Counted from the stretch's first letter, positions 16,901-24,373 are shown. The stretch: 64,000 bases of DNA from Actinoplanes ianthinogenes (GCF_018324205.1 NZ_AP023356.1:5252001-5316000); one strand, 5' to 3'. The notes: generated by a model not told the origin, from the sequence alone. Program-made: numbers and translations.

Positions 16901-17079
16901 GCCAGGGTCAGCGCCTCGACCAGCCGGGCGTCGCGGTTCGCGGCGTGCAGCACGGCAAGGTAGCCGGCGCGCCCGTCGGCCGGGTCGGTGTTCTGCTCGA
17001 GGCCGGTCGCGGCGGACGTTGCCGCCAGCGGCGCCCGTACCAAAAAGTTGTCCCACGCACGCAGCGCTCGGGTAGACAT
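13936..17079 (-). CDS. lanB: Lantibiotic dehydratase LanB (full-length)
   Basis: 1047 residues. The N-terminal part (about 1-690) is the Lant_dehydr_N glutamylation domain (ALRAWDNFLVRAPLA, RRAALAVLRYDIRMRTRPTPFGLFAGV, TLLAAEAIRQRRREIVLD). The C-terminal part (about 750-1035) is the SpaB_C elimination domain (WLYFQVYGTRRGQDDLL, DRWFFIRYTDSQGHHLRIRL). Both halves are in one chain, as in NisB. The enzyme uses glutamyl-tRNA to dehydrate Ser/Thr of the precursor. It lies 83 bp after lanA, with a strong hairpin between, so expression is probably lower than that of the precursor. The ATG at 17079 is the only sensible start. Confidence 0.95.
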   Translation of the reverse strand: MSTRALRAWDNFLVRAPLAATSAATGLEQNTDPADGRAGYLAVLHAANRDARLVEALTLATPTLTAVLDRVAAGQADTLKLTQLRRAALAVLRYDIRMRTRPTPFGLFAGVTSGRFDTTAKAEWHERHRSRTHADMGWLLKLVRRFETDPAILRYLPLQAHQALVRRGDRIVLDVPSTPGVRPGETSRASVSIRNSPIVDAAVRSARRLIPFADLSAALAAEFSSAPAERIDALLITLVEQEVLMTGLRPPLDGGDPLEHVITVLERAAPAAAAPLRAFDQRRRAYDMVAVGAGRDALTGLLQAAERLQEHTNPLHIDLAIDADFRLPEAVRAEVESAADLLWRMSAPRLGMRPLRAYHMRFLERYGADRVVPLLELLDGNRSLGAPAGYEWPASEAPADPPDEPVSIARNRRITLLAAEAIRQRRREIVLDPDSVRDLLHDDADPADLPNSCELYVHVVAASQDSLAGDDFRVVLSPSPGSHHAGATMARFADLLPDSRQLTDEQRRRPQHVAGAITADLAFTPRSSRAANLAHTTAHTGRRISVGLPDAPGVEQIALDDIGVAATLERMCAIHLPTGREIIPQLPSMVSPAVQAPNAARLLYEIGLEGQRLWEPWNWGPMADAPYLPRVRYGRTVIAAATWRVDPLRADLDDPGRWAAAVEAWRQAWDVPRRVMVVSTDQRLVLDLSNPWHLELLRDEVRKDAGLVAQEVAGEYEGWLDHGTGGHTVEIVVPLSRRRTPPSRPGHVAHLDGDRTPGPATGEWLYFQVYGTRRGQDDLLREQLPALVQTAAQHGADRWFFIRYTDSQGHHLRIRLHGTPSAQWAQAGTAVGDLLAQWQHAGIAGGHRLDQFDPELERYGGAAARDAAELIFQQDSTAAINLLRLAKDPHFPYTLDELTVFSTAALAQAFGLPLPGARWVDEQYADDPAAAWLSITGSRRDLPDAFRKRAGWWRQRVDPDSGFTALAGEPAGQSVLRVLHQRDEAVRAFAQRLRDTASRTPQARVAGSLLHMTCNRLIGGDSAREQEILGIARGAVQDNHARRRHTR

Positions 17080-17117
17080 CGTTCACACCCCCGGTAACCT
17101 GAACAGAGACAAGGTGG

Positions 17118-17154
17118 TGCCGGGGGTCGGGGCCTGCCAGCCCCGACCCCGGCA
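17118..17154 (-). terminator. Strong hairpin between lanA and lanB (partial terminator)
   Basis: Arms 17118-17133 and 17140-17154 pair over about 15 bp (TGCCGGGGGTCGGGGC with GCCCCGACCCCGGCA, one bulged base) around a 6-nt loop. It begins 8 bp after the lanA stop. There is no U-run on the minus strand. Such post-lanA hairpins usually act as leaky terminators or 3' stabilisers that make precursor mRNA exceed enzyme mRNA. Confidence 0.75.
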
Positions 17155-17162
17155 AGGGTTTG

Positions 17163-17342
17163 TCAGCAGCAGAAGCTGCACTGCGAGCCGCCACCCGCGC
17201 TGGTGCAGCCCGGGGTGCACAGCGAGACGCTGGTGATCATCGGCGACGCGGTGGTCATCTCGATGTTCACGTCGACGTCCAGGTCGAACAGGTCGTCCAC
17301 GGTGATGTCGGTCTGCGGCTTGGTGATCAGGTCGATGGACAA
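17163..17342 (-). CDS. lanA: Class I lanthipeptide precursor, NAI-107/planosporicin type
   Basis: 59 residues. The leader (1-35) holds DLFDLDV at 17-23, the FxLD-type box used by LanB/LanC, and ends ASPM. The core (36-59) starts ITSVSLCTPGCTS and ends in GSQCSFCC. Five Cys and seven Ser/Thr fit the ring pattern of microbisporicin and planosporicin. Compared with microbisporicin, core position 4 is Val, not Trp, and position 14 is Ala, not Pro. Compared with planosporicin, position 6 is Leu and 14 is Ala. Gln replaces Asn at position 20 in both comparisons. The C-terminal Cys-Cys suits AviCys formation by LanD. The start is TTG at 17342, 6 nt after a perfect AGGAGG; no ATG or GTG fits. Expected product: a lipid II-binding lantibiotic. 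Confidence 0.95.
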   Translation of the reverse strand: MSIDLITKPQTDITVDDLFDLDVDVNIEMTTASPMITSVSLCTPGCTSAGGGSQCSFCC

Positions 17343-17551
17343 GGTGTTCCTCCTTGATCGGGTCCCGGGATGGGACCGTGCGGTGGTTGGGGGCCGGTGA
17401 ACCGTTGTGCTCCCCGGCCGAGACCCACCAGACCAGTTCCCGCCGCGATCAGGCAATCGATGAGCGCAACTGTGGCAGGAACGGCAGGGGCCGTGACAGG
17501 CCGTACGGAAGCCCGCGGACCGGGGCCGGCGAAAGAGATTGCGTCCGTTGT

Positions 17552-17576
17552 GAACCTCGGCGCCCCCGCCTGCTAC
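17552..17576 (+). promoter_or_regulatory. ECF-sigma promoter GAACC-N15-GCTAC, sigma factor autoregulation
   Basis: GAACC at 17552-17556 and GCTAC at 17572-17576, spacer exactly 15 bp, ending 10 bp before the sigma factor GTG. The same two boxes at the same spacing precede the J operon (19030) and the lanEF operon (24374, minus). It matches the consensus reported for the planosporicin ECF sigma factor, as I recall it. The transcript would have almost no leader. The divergent gap 17343-17586 should also hold the lanA promoter, which I could not identify; no copy of this motif faces lanA. Confidence 0.8.
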
Positions 17577-17586
17577 ACACAATCGT

Positions 17587-18141
17587 GTGGAGCAAGACGA
17601 GATGCTGATGAGCGCGGTCGCCGGCGGTGATCAGGACGCCCTGCGGGTGCTGTACGAACGGCACGCCGCGGTGATGCTGCGACTCATCCGCCGGCTCACC
17701 CAGAATCAGGGCGTCGCCGAGGAGTGTCTGCAGGAGAGCTGGCTGGCGGTGTGGCAGTCGGCTGCCACCTTCCGCGGCGAGGCACCGGTGCGCAGCTGGC
17801 TGCTGGGGGTGGCCCGGCGGCAGGCCCACAACCGGCTGCGCAAGGCGAGCCTGACCACGGTGGAGCTCAACGACAGCACCGACGCGGCGGACACCGCCCC
17901 GGGCGTCGAGGAGCAGGTCCTGGCGCAGGCCCGTGCCGAGCAGGTGGCCGACGCGATCCGTGACCTGCCCGAACATTTGCGCGAGGTGCTGGTGCTGGTG
18001 CTGGTGGAGGAATTGCCGTACCAGGAAGTCGCTGCCGCCCTGGACATCCCGGTCGGCACCGTCAAGAGCCGCATGTCGCATGCCCGTAAGCGGCTGGCAG
18101 CCGTACTGACGACCGTCTCGGAGAGAGTTGGCGAACGATGA
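17587..18141 (+). CDS. ECF RNA polymerase sigma factor (LanX, lanthipeptide cluster regulator)
   Basis: 184 residues. Sigma region 2 (LYERHAAVMLRLIRRLTQNQGVAEECLQESWLAVWQ) and region 4 (IRDLPEHLREVLVLVLVEELPYQEVAAALDIPVGTVKSRMSHARKRL) are both clear. GTG start at 17587; an ATG at 17602 is possible. The stop overlaps the anti-sigma start (ATGA). By position and promoter logic it is the equivalent of MibX/PspX, the ECF factors that drive microbisporicin and planosporicin production when released by their membrane anti-sigma factor. Confidence 0.92.
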   Translation: MEQDEMLMSAVAGGDQDALRVLYERHAAVMLRLIRRLTQNQGVAEECLQESWLAVWQSAATFRGEAPVRSWLLGVARRQAHNRLRKASLTTVELNDSTDAADTAPGVEEQVLAQARAEQVADAIRDLPEHLREVLVLVLVEELPYQEVAAALDIPVGTVKSRMSHARKRLAAVLTTVSERVGER

Positions 18142-19031
18142 CTCACCTCGCCTTTGAGCAGCTCACGATGGCTGGGCAGGCGTCGGACGCGGCGGCTGCC
18201 GCCCACCTGAGCGAGTGCGCGCAGTGCCGGCAGCAGGCATCCGCCTGGACCAAGCTGGCCACCGCCACCCGGGTCGCCGCCGACGAGATGACCGGCCCGG
18301 TCGCGGTCCCCGGTTTCGACGCCCTGCTGGGCGGGATGCTGCCGGCCCGGCCGGCCGCGCAGCCTGTCCCGGTGGTGCGGCCCGGCTTCGGTACGTCCTG
18401 GCGGCTGGCCGGTTCGCTGGTGGCCGCGCAGTGGCGGCTCGTGCCGCGCAGCCTGCTGCCGCTGACCGCCGCCGGACTCGCCGCCGCGGTCGCGGTCGCC
18501 GCGGCGACCCGCGTGCCGGAGACCGCCAACCGGTTGTTCGCCTCGGTGGTCACCCTGGTGATCCTGCTCAGCGTCACCGTGGCCTGCTCCCGGCGCAGCG
18601 ACCCGCGGATGGAGCTGCCGTTCACCCTGCCGGTCTCGCCGAGCGCGGTGTTCGGCGCCCGGCTGGTCCTGGCCCTGCTGAGCAGCCTGACCATGGCATT
18701 GGCCGCGTCCGCCGGTGCGGCCGCCGCCGGCGCCGGGGCCGGCATGGCGGCGATCGTGTCCGGTTGGCTCGGGCAGGCGCTGCTGGCCAGCGCGGCCGCG
18801 GTGGCGGTGACGGTGTGGCGCTCGGCGGCGTGGGGAGCGGTCACCGGCGCGGCGCTGTGGCTGACCGGCTCGGTGCTCACCATGCCGGGCGGGGTGCTGG
18901 CCGAACGCCTGCAGCCGGTGGTGTCGCAGATCTGGGGAACCACGCCGTGGACGCTGGTCGCCTCGGCCGCCCTGATCGCGGTGGCGCTGCGGGCGATGAA
19001 ATCTCCGCAACTCGAGCCCTCTGTGGCGTGA
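18138..19031 (+). CDS. Membrane anti-sigma factor with zinc-binding HxxxCxxC (LanW)
   Basis: 297 residues. The short N-terminal cytoplasmic part contains HLSECAQC, the HxxxCxxC zinc motif of ZAS anti-sigma factors. About six hydrophobic segments follow (from about residue 95 to 290), an unusually large membrane part as in MibW/PspW. It should hold the ECF factor inactive until the lantibiotic or envelope stress is sensed. It is translationally coupled to the sigma gene by ATGA. Its stop codon overlaps the next ECF promoter. Confidence 0.88.
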   Translation: MTHLAFEQLTMAGQASDAAAAAHLSECAQCRQQASAWTKLATATRVAADEMTGPVAVPGFDALLGGMLPARPAAQPVPVVRPGFGTSWRLAGSLVAAQWRLVPRSLLPLTAAGLAAAVAVAAATRVPETANRLFASVVTLVILLSVTVACSRRSDPRMELPFTLPVSPSAVFGARLVLALLSSLTMALAASAGAAAAGAGAGMAAIVSGWLGQALLASAAAVAVTVWRSAAWGAVTGAALWLTGSVLTMPGGVLAERLQPVVSQIWGTTPWTLVASAALIAVALRAMKSPQLEPSVA

Positions 19032-19054
19032 ACCTTCGCCGCCCCGGCCGCTAC
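19030..19054 (+). promoter_or_regulatory. ECF-sigma promoter GAACC-N15-GCTAC before the J-Y-Z-Q operon
   Basis: GAACC at 19030-19034 and GCTAC at 19050-19054, 15-bp spacer, embedded over the anti-sigma stop codon. The downstream ATG is at 19064, only 9 bp after the -10 box, so the mRNA is probably leaderless. Confidence 0.8.
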
Positions 19055-19063
19055 CTACTAGGC

Positions 19064-19609
19064 ATGGACGGGTGGTTGCTCTGGTGGTACGACACGCGGC
19101 GGTGCGGTCGGCAGCTGTGCGTGCTGCTGGCCGTCACCGCCGCGTTGTGGTTCACCGCCCCGCTGGTGTACTGGGGCTCCTGGCTCACCGCCGCTCTGGT
19201 GCCGCTGGCCGCGGCACTGTGCGCGGCCGCGATCGTCGCCCGTGAGCCGTTGGCCGAACTGCACCTGAGCCTGCCGACCTCGCTGGCCCGCACCCTCGGC
19301 CGCCGGCTGATCCTGCTGACCGGGCTGCTGCTGGCGGCCACCACCCTGCTGGCGGTCCGCGACTACGTGTGGGCCACCGCCGCGCTGCTGATCGCCACTG
19401 CCGCGTACACGGCGGTGGCGACCCGCTCGGTGAGCACCGCCTCGACCGCGGTGTTCGGTGTCTGGCTCGGCAAGCTGCTCGTCGTCGACCGGATGCTGCC
19501 CGGCGGCCTGCAACCGGTGCCGCTGCTGGTCGCCGCGGCGGGCTTGATCCTGCTGACCGTGCTGCGGCTGCGCGACGGCGAGGCCCTCATCCACCAGGAA
19601 GGTGAATGA
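19064..19609 (+). CDS. Membrane protein of the lanthipeptide cluster (J position)
   Basis: 181 residues with about five hydrophobic segments and few charged loops; it begins MDGWLLWWYDTRRCGR. No recognised domain. First gene of the operon that continues with an ABC permease, ATPase, lipoprotein and probably the regulator. It corresponds in place to J of the planosporicin pspJYZQ set. A role as an extra membrane subunit of the following transporter is likely but not shown. Confidence 0.78.
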   Translation: MDGWLLWWYDTRRCGRQLCVLLAVTAALWFTAPLVYWGSWLTAALVPLAAALCAAAIVAREPLAELHLSLPTSLARTLGRRLILLTGLLLAATTLLAVRDYVWATAALLIATAAYTAVATRSVSTASTAVFGVWLGKLLVVDRMLPGGLQPVPLLVAAAGLILLTVLRLRDGEALIHQEGE

Positions 19610-19610
19610 C

Positions 19611-20402
19611 ATGACGCTGCTCCCGACCGCGGTGACCGGCACCCTGCGCTACGAGACCCGGCTGGTGATGCGCCGCCGCGGACTGTGGCTGTCGCTGATC
19701 CCGCTGACGATGCTGATGCTGCTGCTGGTCCTGGTGTCGCAGAAGGTGGCCGGCCTGGCGGACCCGGTCGCCCGGATCGGCACCACCGCGCTCGTGCTGA
19801 GCATCTTCGGTACCCCGGGCGTGGCCGTCACCCTCACCGACCGGTTCGCCGTCATGCGGCGTCAGGGCATCGCCGACCTGCTCGACGCCACCCCGGCCGG
19901 CAGCGGCACCCGGATGCTGGGCACCCTGGCCGGTCCGCTGGCGGTGGTCCTGGCCCCGGCGGCGCTGATGCTGATCCTGCTGGGTGTCTGGTGGAGCATC
20001 ACCGCGGCGACCCCGGCGCCGCTGCTGGCCGCCGCCGCTGCCGTGCTCACCGTGATCCTGCCCGGCGCGCTGGCGCTGACCAGCCTCGCCGCCCTGCTCG
20101 GTCTGCTGCTGCCCGCGGTCGTGGCCCGCGTCATCGTGGTCGTCACATGGTTCTGGGCGACCGTGTTGACCCCGTCACTGGTGCCGGTGCCGACCATCAC
20201 CGGCAGCCTGCTGTCCCCGGCCGGCGGGTACCCGGCCGCCGGCTGGCTGCACGCCGACCCCGTCTGGGCCCACCGCTTCCACGACGGCCCGCTGAGCCCG
20301 GCCGTCACCGGCCCGGCGATCCTGGCCAACCTCGCCCTGGTCCTGCTGCTGGCCGCGGCCTTCTTCACCATTGCCCGGCTGGTGGCCGGCCGGCGGCCAT
20401 GA
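19611..20402 (+). CDS. ABC transporter membrane protein (Y position)
   Basis: 263 residues with six hydrophobic segments. It starts MTLLPTAVTGTLRYETRLVMRRRGLWLSL, an ABC-2-like N-terminus, with LVLSIFGTPGVAVTLTDRFAVMRRQGIADLL as the coupling region. The ATG at 19611 has GGAAGGTGA upstream; a GTG at 19602 is possible. It precedes its ATPase by 52 bp. Probable role: self-protection or export of the lantibiotic. Confidence 0.85.
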   Translation: MTLLPTAVTGTLRYETRLVMRRRGLWLSLIPLTMLMLLLVLVSQKVAGLADPVARIGTTALVLSIFGTPGVAVTLTDRFAVMRRQGIADLLDATPAGSGTRMLGTLAGPLAVVLAPAALMLILLGVWWSITAATPAPLLAAAAAVLTVILPGALALTSLAALLGLLLPAVVARVIVVVTWFWATVLTPSLVPVPTITGSLLSPAGGYPAAGWLHADPVWAHRFHDGPLSPAVTGPAILANLALVLLLAAAFFTIARLVAGRRP

Positions 20403-20454
20403 CCGGCCGGCCTCAGTCCGCCACATCCGGCACATCCGGGATCGGAGCACACTG

Positions 20455-21339
20455 ATGAACGTCACGATCGAGAACCTGTCGAAGGACTACAAGGGCGGTC
20501 ACCGGGCCCTCGACGGCATCGACCTGACCGTCGGCACCGGCATGATCGGGCTGCTCGGCGCCAACGGCGCCGGCAAGACCACCCTGATGCGGATTCTCGC
20601 CGGCGTCCTGCGTCCCACCTCCGGACGGATCACGATCGGCGGTCACGACCTCGCGACCTCCGCCGGGCGCACCGCCGTCAAACGGATGCTCGGCTACCTG
20701 CCGCAGGAACTTCCCCTGTACACCGGACTGACCGGCCGTGAGTTCCTCGACTACATCGCCCTGCTCAAAGGCATCGACGACAAGGGCGCCCGGCGTCGGC
20801 AGATCGACCTGCTGCTCGACCGGGTCGGGCTCAGCGACCAGGCGAACCGGCGCATCGGCGGCTACTCCGGCGGCATGAAACGCCGCATCGGCATCGCACA
20901 GACCCTGCTCGGCGACCCGCGCCTGATCATCGTCGACGAACCCACCAGCGGCCTCGACCCCGAAGAACGCATGCGTTTCCGTACGCTTCTGGCCAGCCTC
21001 GGCGGGGACCGGACCGTCCTGCTGTCCACCCACATCCTGGCCGATGTCGCGCAGAGCTGCCCCCAGGTGGCCGTGCTCAACACCGGCCGGCTGGTCTATT
21101 TCGGCAGCACCACCGGACTGACCGACGCCGCCGAGGACCGGACTTATCTGGTGCACTCCGACGGGCCGGCGCCGGAGGGCTGCACCGTGGTCAACGCCAC
21201 CACCACGGCCACGGGCACCGAGTACCGCATCGTCGGCGACCCGCCCCCGGCCGGCGCCCGCCGTGTGGAACCCACCCTCGAAGACGGCTACGTGGCACTG
21301 CTGCAAACCCATCGCGAGACTCAGGAGACCCACCGATGA
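20455..21339 (+). CDS. ABC transporter ATP-binding protein (Z position)
   Basis: 294 residues. Walker A GANGAGKTT near residue 36, Q-loop LGYLPQELPLYTGLTGREF, signature YSGGMKRRIGI, Walker B LIIVDEPTSGLDP and H-loop STHILADVA. The C-terminal 70 residues are a specificity extension. The stop overlaps the lipoprotein start (ATGA). It pairs with the 19611-20402 permease. Confidence 0.92.
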   Translation: MNVTIENLSKDYKGGHRALDGIDLTVGTGMIGLLGANGAGKTTLMRILAGVLRPTSGRITIGGHDLATSAGRTAVKRMLGYLPQELPLYTGLTGREFLDYIALLKGIDDKGARRRQIDLLLDRVGLSDQANRRIGGYSGGMKRRIGIAQTLLGDPRLIIVDEPTSGLDPEERMRFRTLLASLGGDRTVLLSTHILADVAQSCPQVAVLNTGRLVYFGSTTGLTDAAEDRTYLVHSDGPAPEGCTVVNATTTATGTEYRIVGDPPPAGARRVEPTLEDGYVALLQTHRETQETHR

Positions 21340-21698
21340 TCAAGACCACCATGGTGACCGCCGCTGCTGCGACCGTGCTGCTGGCCGCGGCCGGCTGCGG
21401 CGCCGGCACCCGTGACGCCGATCCCGCCGTGCCGCTGCCGGCGCCGAGCTCGACCACCCAGCAGGTCGCCGCCGAGAACTTCGGGCACCTCTGGCCGCTG
21501 TCGGTCGATCACGGGACCATCGAGTGCCGCCCCGGCACCCAGGCCGTCTTCGTCACCGCCGACGGCACCGAGTACGCGCTCAACGGCAAAGCCGAACAGG
21601 CCGGGATCCGCAGCGTGGACGACATCCGCGCCCAGGGCAGCGGCGCCGGCGACGTCAGCACGGGCGCCCTGCTCACCCAGGCCATGAAACTGTGCTGA
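21336..21698 (+). CDS. DUF2511-like lipoprotein (Q position)
   Basis: 120 residues. A lipoprotein signal with lipobox LAAAGC (Cys21) is followed by a short domain: FGHLWPLSVDHGTIECRPG and ADGTEYALNGKAEQAGIRSV, resembling the DUF2511 family. In microbisporicin and planosporicin clusters a lipoprotein (Q) sits next to the transporter and contributes to immunity, possibly by binding peptide at the membrane surface. Coupled to the ATPase gene by ATGA. Confidence 0.85.
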   Translation: MIKTTMVTAAAATVLLAAAGCGAGTRDADPAVPLPAPSSTTQQVAAENFGHLWPLSVDHGTIECRPGTQAVFVTADGTEYALNGKAEQAGIRSVDDIRAQGSGAGDVSTGALLTQAMKLC

Positions 21699-21838
21699 CA
21701 TAATCGGCAATAAAATCACACATTCGTTGAGATCAGCAGCAGCGAATATCGCTCATTTACGATAAGATTCGTCAAGAAGGGTAAGCGAGGATCGCGGATC
21801 CTCAAAGCTGTAAATTGTGCGAAACGGGGGAAGTTTCG

Positions 21839-22486
21839 TTGAGCGGCACAGTCAGAGTGCGCATACACAACGGGCTTCGGGGAATCATTAACGAGGGTCA
21901 GGAACCATTCGATGACCTCGATGTGTTCTTCGAATTCGTAGATCCGCAATCCTTGCCTCAGCCCGGCGGTGACCCGTGGCCGATCTTCGTGCCGGTGACC
22001 AACGAGTTCCAGGCCGAGTTCGTGCACACGATCCGGCAGAGCGCCTGCATGACGCCGATCATCGCGATCGTCAACGACGTCAACGGCTACCAGACGTACA
22101 TGGCCATCAAGCACGGCGCCACCTGTGTCTTCAACATTATGGTGCCGGCCGACAAGCAGGCCGACTCGCTGCGCTCGGTGCTGTTCAGCGCCGGGCAGCC
22201 GGCCCTGGCGCGGGTGCCGCAGCCCCGCGCCGGCCTGGTCGCCCTGCCGACGGCGGACAGGCAGCCGCGGCAGGTGCTCTCCGACCTGGGCCGCGAGGAG
22301 CGCGCGCTGCTCAAGCTGCTGTGCGGCAACGACACCATGTCGGTGATCGCCAAGAGCTTCTACTGCTCGGAACGCTCCATCTACCGCCGGGTCCGCCAGC
22401 TCTACGACCGTTTCGAGGTCCCCGGCCGTACCGAACTGCGCGTGGTGCTCGCCGAGACCACCCACCGGGTGCACCCCGCCGCGTGA
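21839..22486 (+). CDS. LuxR-type HTH transcriptional regulator (LanR)
   Basis: 215 residues. The N-terminal half resembles a response-regulator-like receiver without an obvious phosphorylation aspartate. The C-terminal half is a LuxR-type helix-turn-helix: LGREERALLKLLCGNDTMSVIAKSFYCSERSIYRRVRQLYDRF. TTG start at 21839 with GGGGGAAG 5 nt upstream; an upstream TTG at 21815 is less good. The AT-rich 140 bp before it probably carry its own promoter. By position it matches MibR/PspR, the direct activator of the lanA operon. Confidence 0.85.
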   Translation: MSGTVRVRIHNGLRGIINEGQEPFDDLDVFFEFVDPQSLPQPGGDPWPIFVPVTNEFQAEFVHTIRQSACMTPIIAIVNDVNGYQTYMAIKHGATCVFNIMVPADKQADSLRSVLFSAGQPALARVPQPRAGLVALPTADRQPRQVLSDLGREERALLKLLCGNDTMSVIAKSFYCSERSIYRRVRQLYDRFEVPGRTELRVVLAETTHRVHPAA

Positions 22487-22495
22487 TCCTCCCAG

Positions 22496-22526
22496 CCCTG
22501 CGGTGACCCTTCGCGGTCCCGCAGGG
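22496..22526 (+). terminator. Terminator after lanR
   Basis: CCCTGCGG at 22496-22503 pairs with CCGCAGGG at 22519-22526 and is followed by TTTGT. It begins 10 bp after the regulator stop. The stretch 22527-22777 that follows shows no gene. Confidence 0.75.
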
Positions 22527-22777
22527 TTTGTCGTGCCCCCATCGCGTCGAGCCACGTTCACGAACCGGCATCGAGCTTCTCATGTCTGACATGGGCAGCG
22601 GCTCCGGCGGAGCTTCGTGGCGCACTGGTTCAGTCACCGGCTTCCGTGTTCAGTGTTGCCGTCCGCGTGGACCGTGAAGAGATCCGGTCCATGGGTACAG
22701 CCCCCCATCGGCACCGCCGCACCCGTGACCACCCCGGCGCGGCCGCCTCGTGGTGAGCTCGGCCGCAGACGCGGCAA

Positions 22778-22812
22778 AGGCGGTGCTCAGAGGAGGAATC
22801 TGAGCACCGCCT
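22778..22812 (-). terminator. Terminator after lanEF
   Basis: Perfect 13-bp arms AGGCGGTGCTCAG (22778-22790) and CTGAGCACCGCCT (22800-22812), 9-nt loop, followed on the minus strand by TTTGC. It sits 15 bp after the lanF stop. Confidence 0.85.
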
Positions 22813-22826
22813 GCCTCACTGCGCGG

Positions 22827-23537
22827 TCAGCGGACCCCTGCGCCGGCCACCTCGACCAGCTGGAAGAAGCCAGCCTCGAGATCACCACCGGCGGCCAACC
22901 CTTGCAGTGAGCCCTCATAGCGGGTCCGGCCCGCCACGACCACGCCGACCCGGTCGCAGATCTGCGCGATCTCCGACAGCTGGTGGCTGGAGATCAGGAC
23001 CGTGGTGCCGGCCGCGGCCAGGGACCGGATGATCCCGCGCATCTCCCGGACCCCGATCGGGTCGAGACCGTTGGTCGGTTCGTCGAGGATCAGCAACCGC
23101 GGGTCGGCCAGCAGCGCGATCGCGATGCCCAGGCGCCAGCGCATGCCGAGCGAGTACTTCGCCACCCGCCGGTGCCGCACCTCGCCGAGCTGCACCTGGT
23201 CGATGACGGTCTCGATGCGCTCCAGCGGCACCCCGCGCAGCTTCGCGTGCAGGCGCAGGTGGGTCACCGCGTCCAGGTGCGACCACAGCCCGGGCATCTC
23301 GATCAGCGCGCCGACCTGCGCCAGCAGCGCCCGGCTGTGCGGCTCACCGAACAACGTGATGGACCCGCTGGTCGGCCGCTGCAACCCGAGCACCGTCTTC
23401 ATCAGCGTCGTCTTACCGGCCCCGTTCGGGCCCAGCAGACCGTAGATCTCGCCCTCGCGCACCGCCAGGTCGACGCCGTCGAGAGCGTGGTGCGCGCCGT
23501 AGTGCTTGTGCAGATTCTTGATGTCCAACGCGAGCAC
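22827..23537 (-). CDS. lanF: Lantibiotic immunity ABC transporter ATP-binding protein LanF
   Basis: 236 residues of the bacitracin/lantibiotic protection family. Walker A GPNGAGKTT, then IEMPGLWSHLDAVTHLRLHAKL typical of LanF/BcrA, signature YSLGMRWRLGI, Walker B LLILDEPTNGLDP, H-loop SSHQLSEIA. GTG start with AAGGAGG at 8 nt, overlapping the lanE 3' end region. It energises removal of the lantibiotic from the membrane. Confidence 0.92.
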   Translation of the reverse strand: MLALDIKNLHKHYGAHHALDGVDLAVREGEIYGLLGPNGAGKTTLMKTVLGLQRPTSGSITLFGEPHSRALLAQVGALIEMPGLWSHLDAVTHLRLHAKLRGVPLERIETVIDQVQLGEVRHRRVAKYSLGMRWRLGIAIALLADPRLLILDEPTNGLDPIGVREMRGIIRSLAAAGTTVLISSHQLSEIAQICDRVGVVVAGRTRYEGSLQGLAAGGDLEAGFFQLVEVAGAGVR

Positions 23538-23539
23538 GG

Positions 23540-24328
23540 TCAGACCTCCTTACGGGTCATCAGACGGCCACCGGCCAGCAGCACCAGCACGAGGACCACG
23601 ACAGAGAGCGCCACCGCCACCGGGATGGCATGTCCGGACGAGCCGCCGCCCGGCAGCGGGATACCGTTCGTGCCGACCCCGGCCACCGACTGCAGGATGC
23701 GCATCGGCCAGCTGAACGGCACGGCGAACCAGAACGACTTGTCGGCCACGATCAGGCCGCCGAACATGCCGACCACCCCGACCGCGATGCTGGGACCCAG
23801 GCCCCAGGCGGCCGCGACCAGGACCGCGATACCGGTCGTGGCCAGGCCCACCAGCCAGGGCAGGAACGCCGCCCCGGCCGCCAGCCCCACCGCGTCGGCC
23901 AGCTGGCCGTTGATCGCCGCGGCCAGCAGCAGCATGGCGAACAGCACGACACTGGAGACCAGGCCGAGCAGCGACAGCGCCGCCACCTTGCCGGTGAAGT
24001 ACCGGTGCCGCGGCACCGCGTACGACAGCATCAGTCGCCAGGAGTCCTGATCGGAGCGGATCGACAACGCCGCAAGCAGGCCGGCGCTCATCGGCACCAA
24101 CATTCCCCAGAGGTTCAGCGTGGAGGTGCTGAACACCTTCCAGGTGTGCTCGCCGGGCCCGTCCGGGGCGAACAGCGACCCCATGAACAGCGGGACGGCG
24201 ATCACGACGGGCGCGAGCAGCGCGTACCAGGCGATGAATCCACGGCGCAGCCGTGTCAGCTCGGTACTGGTCACCACCCAGACCGACGGGTTGTCCCGCC
24301 GTCCTCGCAGGGCTGCAGAAGCGGTCAT
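23540..24328 (-). CDS. lanE: Lantibiotic immunity ABC transporter permease LanE
   Basis: 262 residues, six hydrophobic segments, beginning MTASAALRGRRDNPSVWVVTSTELTRLRRG. PGEHTWKVFSTSTLNLWGM and QDSWRLMLSYAVPRHRYFTGK fit the ABC-2/LanE-like permease pattern. An open frame continues upstream to 24415, but it crosses the ECF promoter, so the ATG at 24328 (or a GTG 3 bp before it) is the start. Immunity partner of LanF; transcription is expected from the promoter at 24374. Confidence 0.88.
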   Translation of the reverse strand: MTASAALRGRRDNPSVWVVTSTELTRLRRGFIAWYALLAPVVIAVPLFMGSLFAPDGPGEHTWKVFSTSTLNLWGMLVPMSAGLLAALSIRSDQDSWRLMLSYAVPRHRYFTGKVAALSLLGLVSSVVLFAMLLLAAAINGQLADAVGLAAGAAFLPWLVGLATTGIAVLVAAAWGLGPSIAVGVVGMFGGLIVADKSFWFAVPFSWPMRILQSVAGVGTNGIPLPGGGSSGHAIPVAVALSVVVLVLVLLAGGRLMTRKEV

Positions 24329-24373
24329 CACGAACTCACTTTCCGGTACGCAAGAAACGGTGTCGGCATGTAC

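Noticed and set aside
14107..17097. 996-codon plus-strand frame
   Set aside because: Antisense shadow of lanB.
22617..22910. 97-codon plus frame between lanR and lanF
   Set aside because: Crosses the lanEF terminator and the lanF 3' end; no ribosome site or homology-like sequence.
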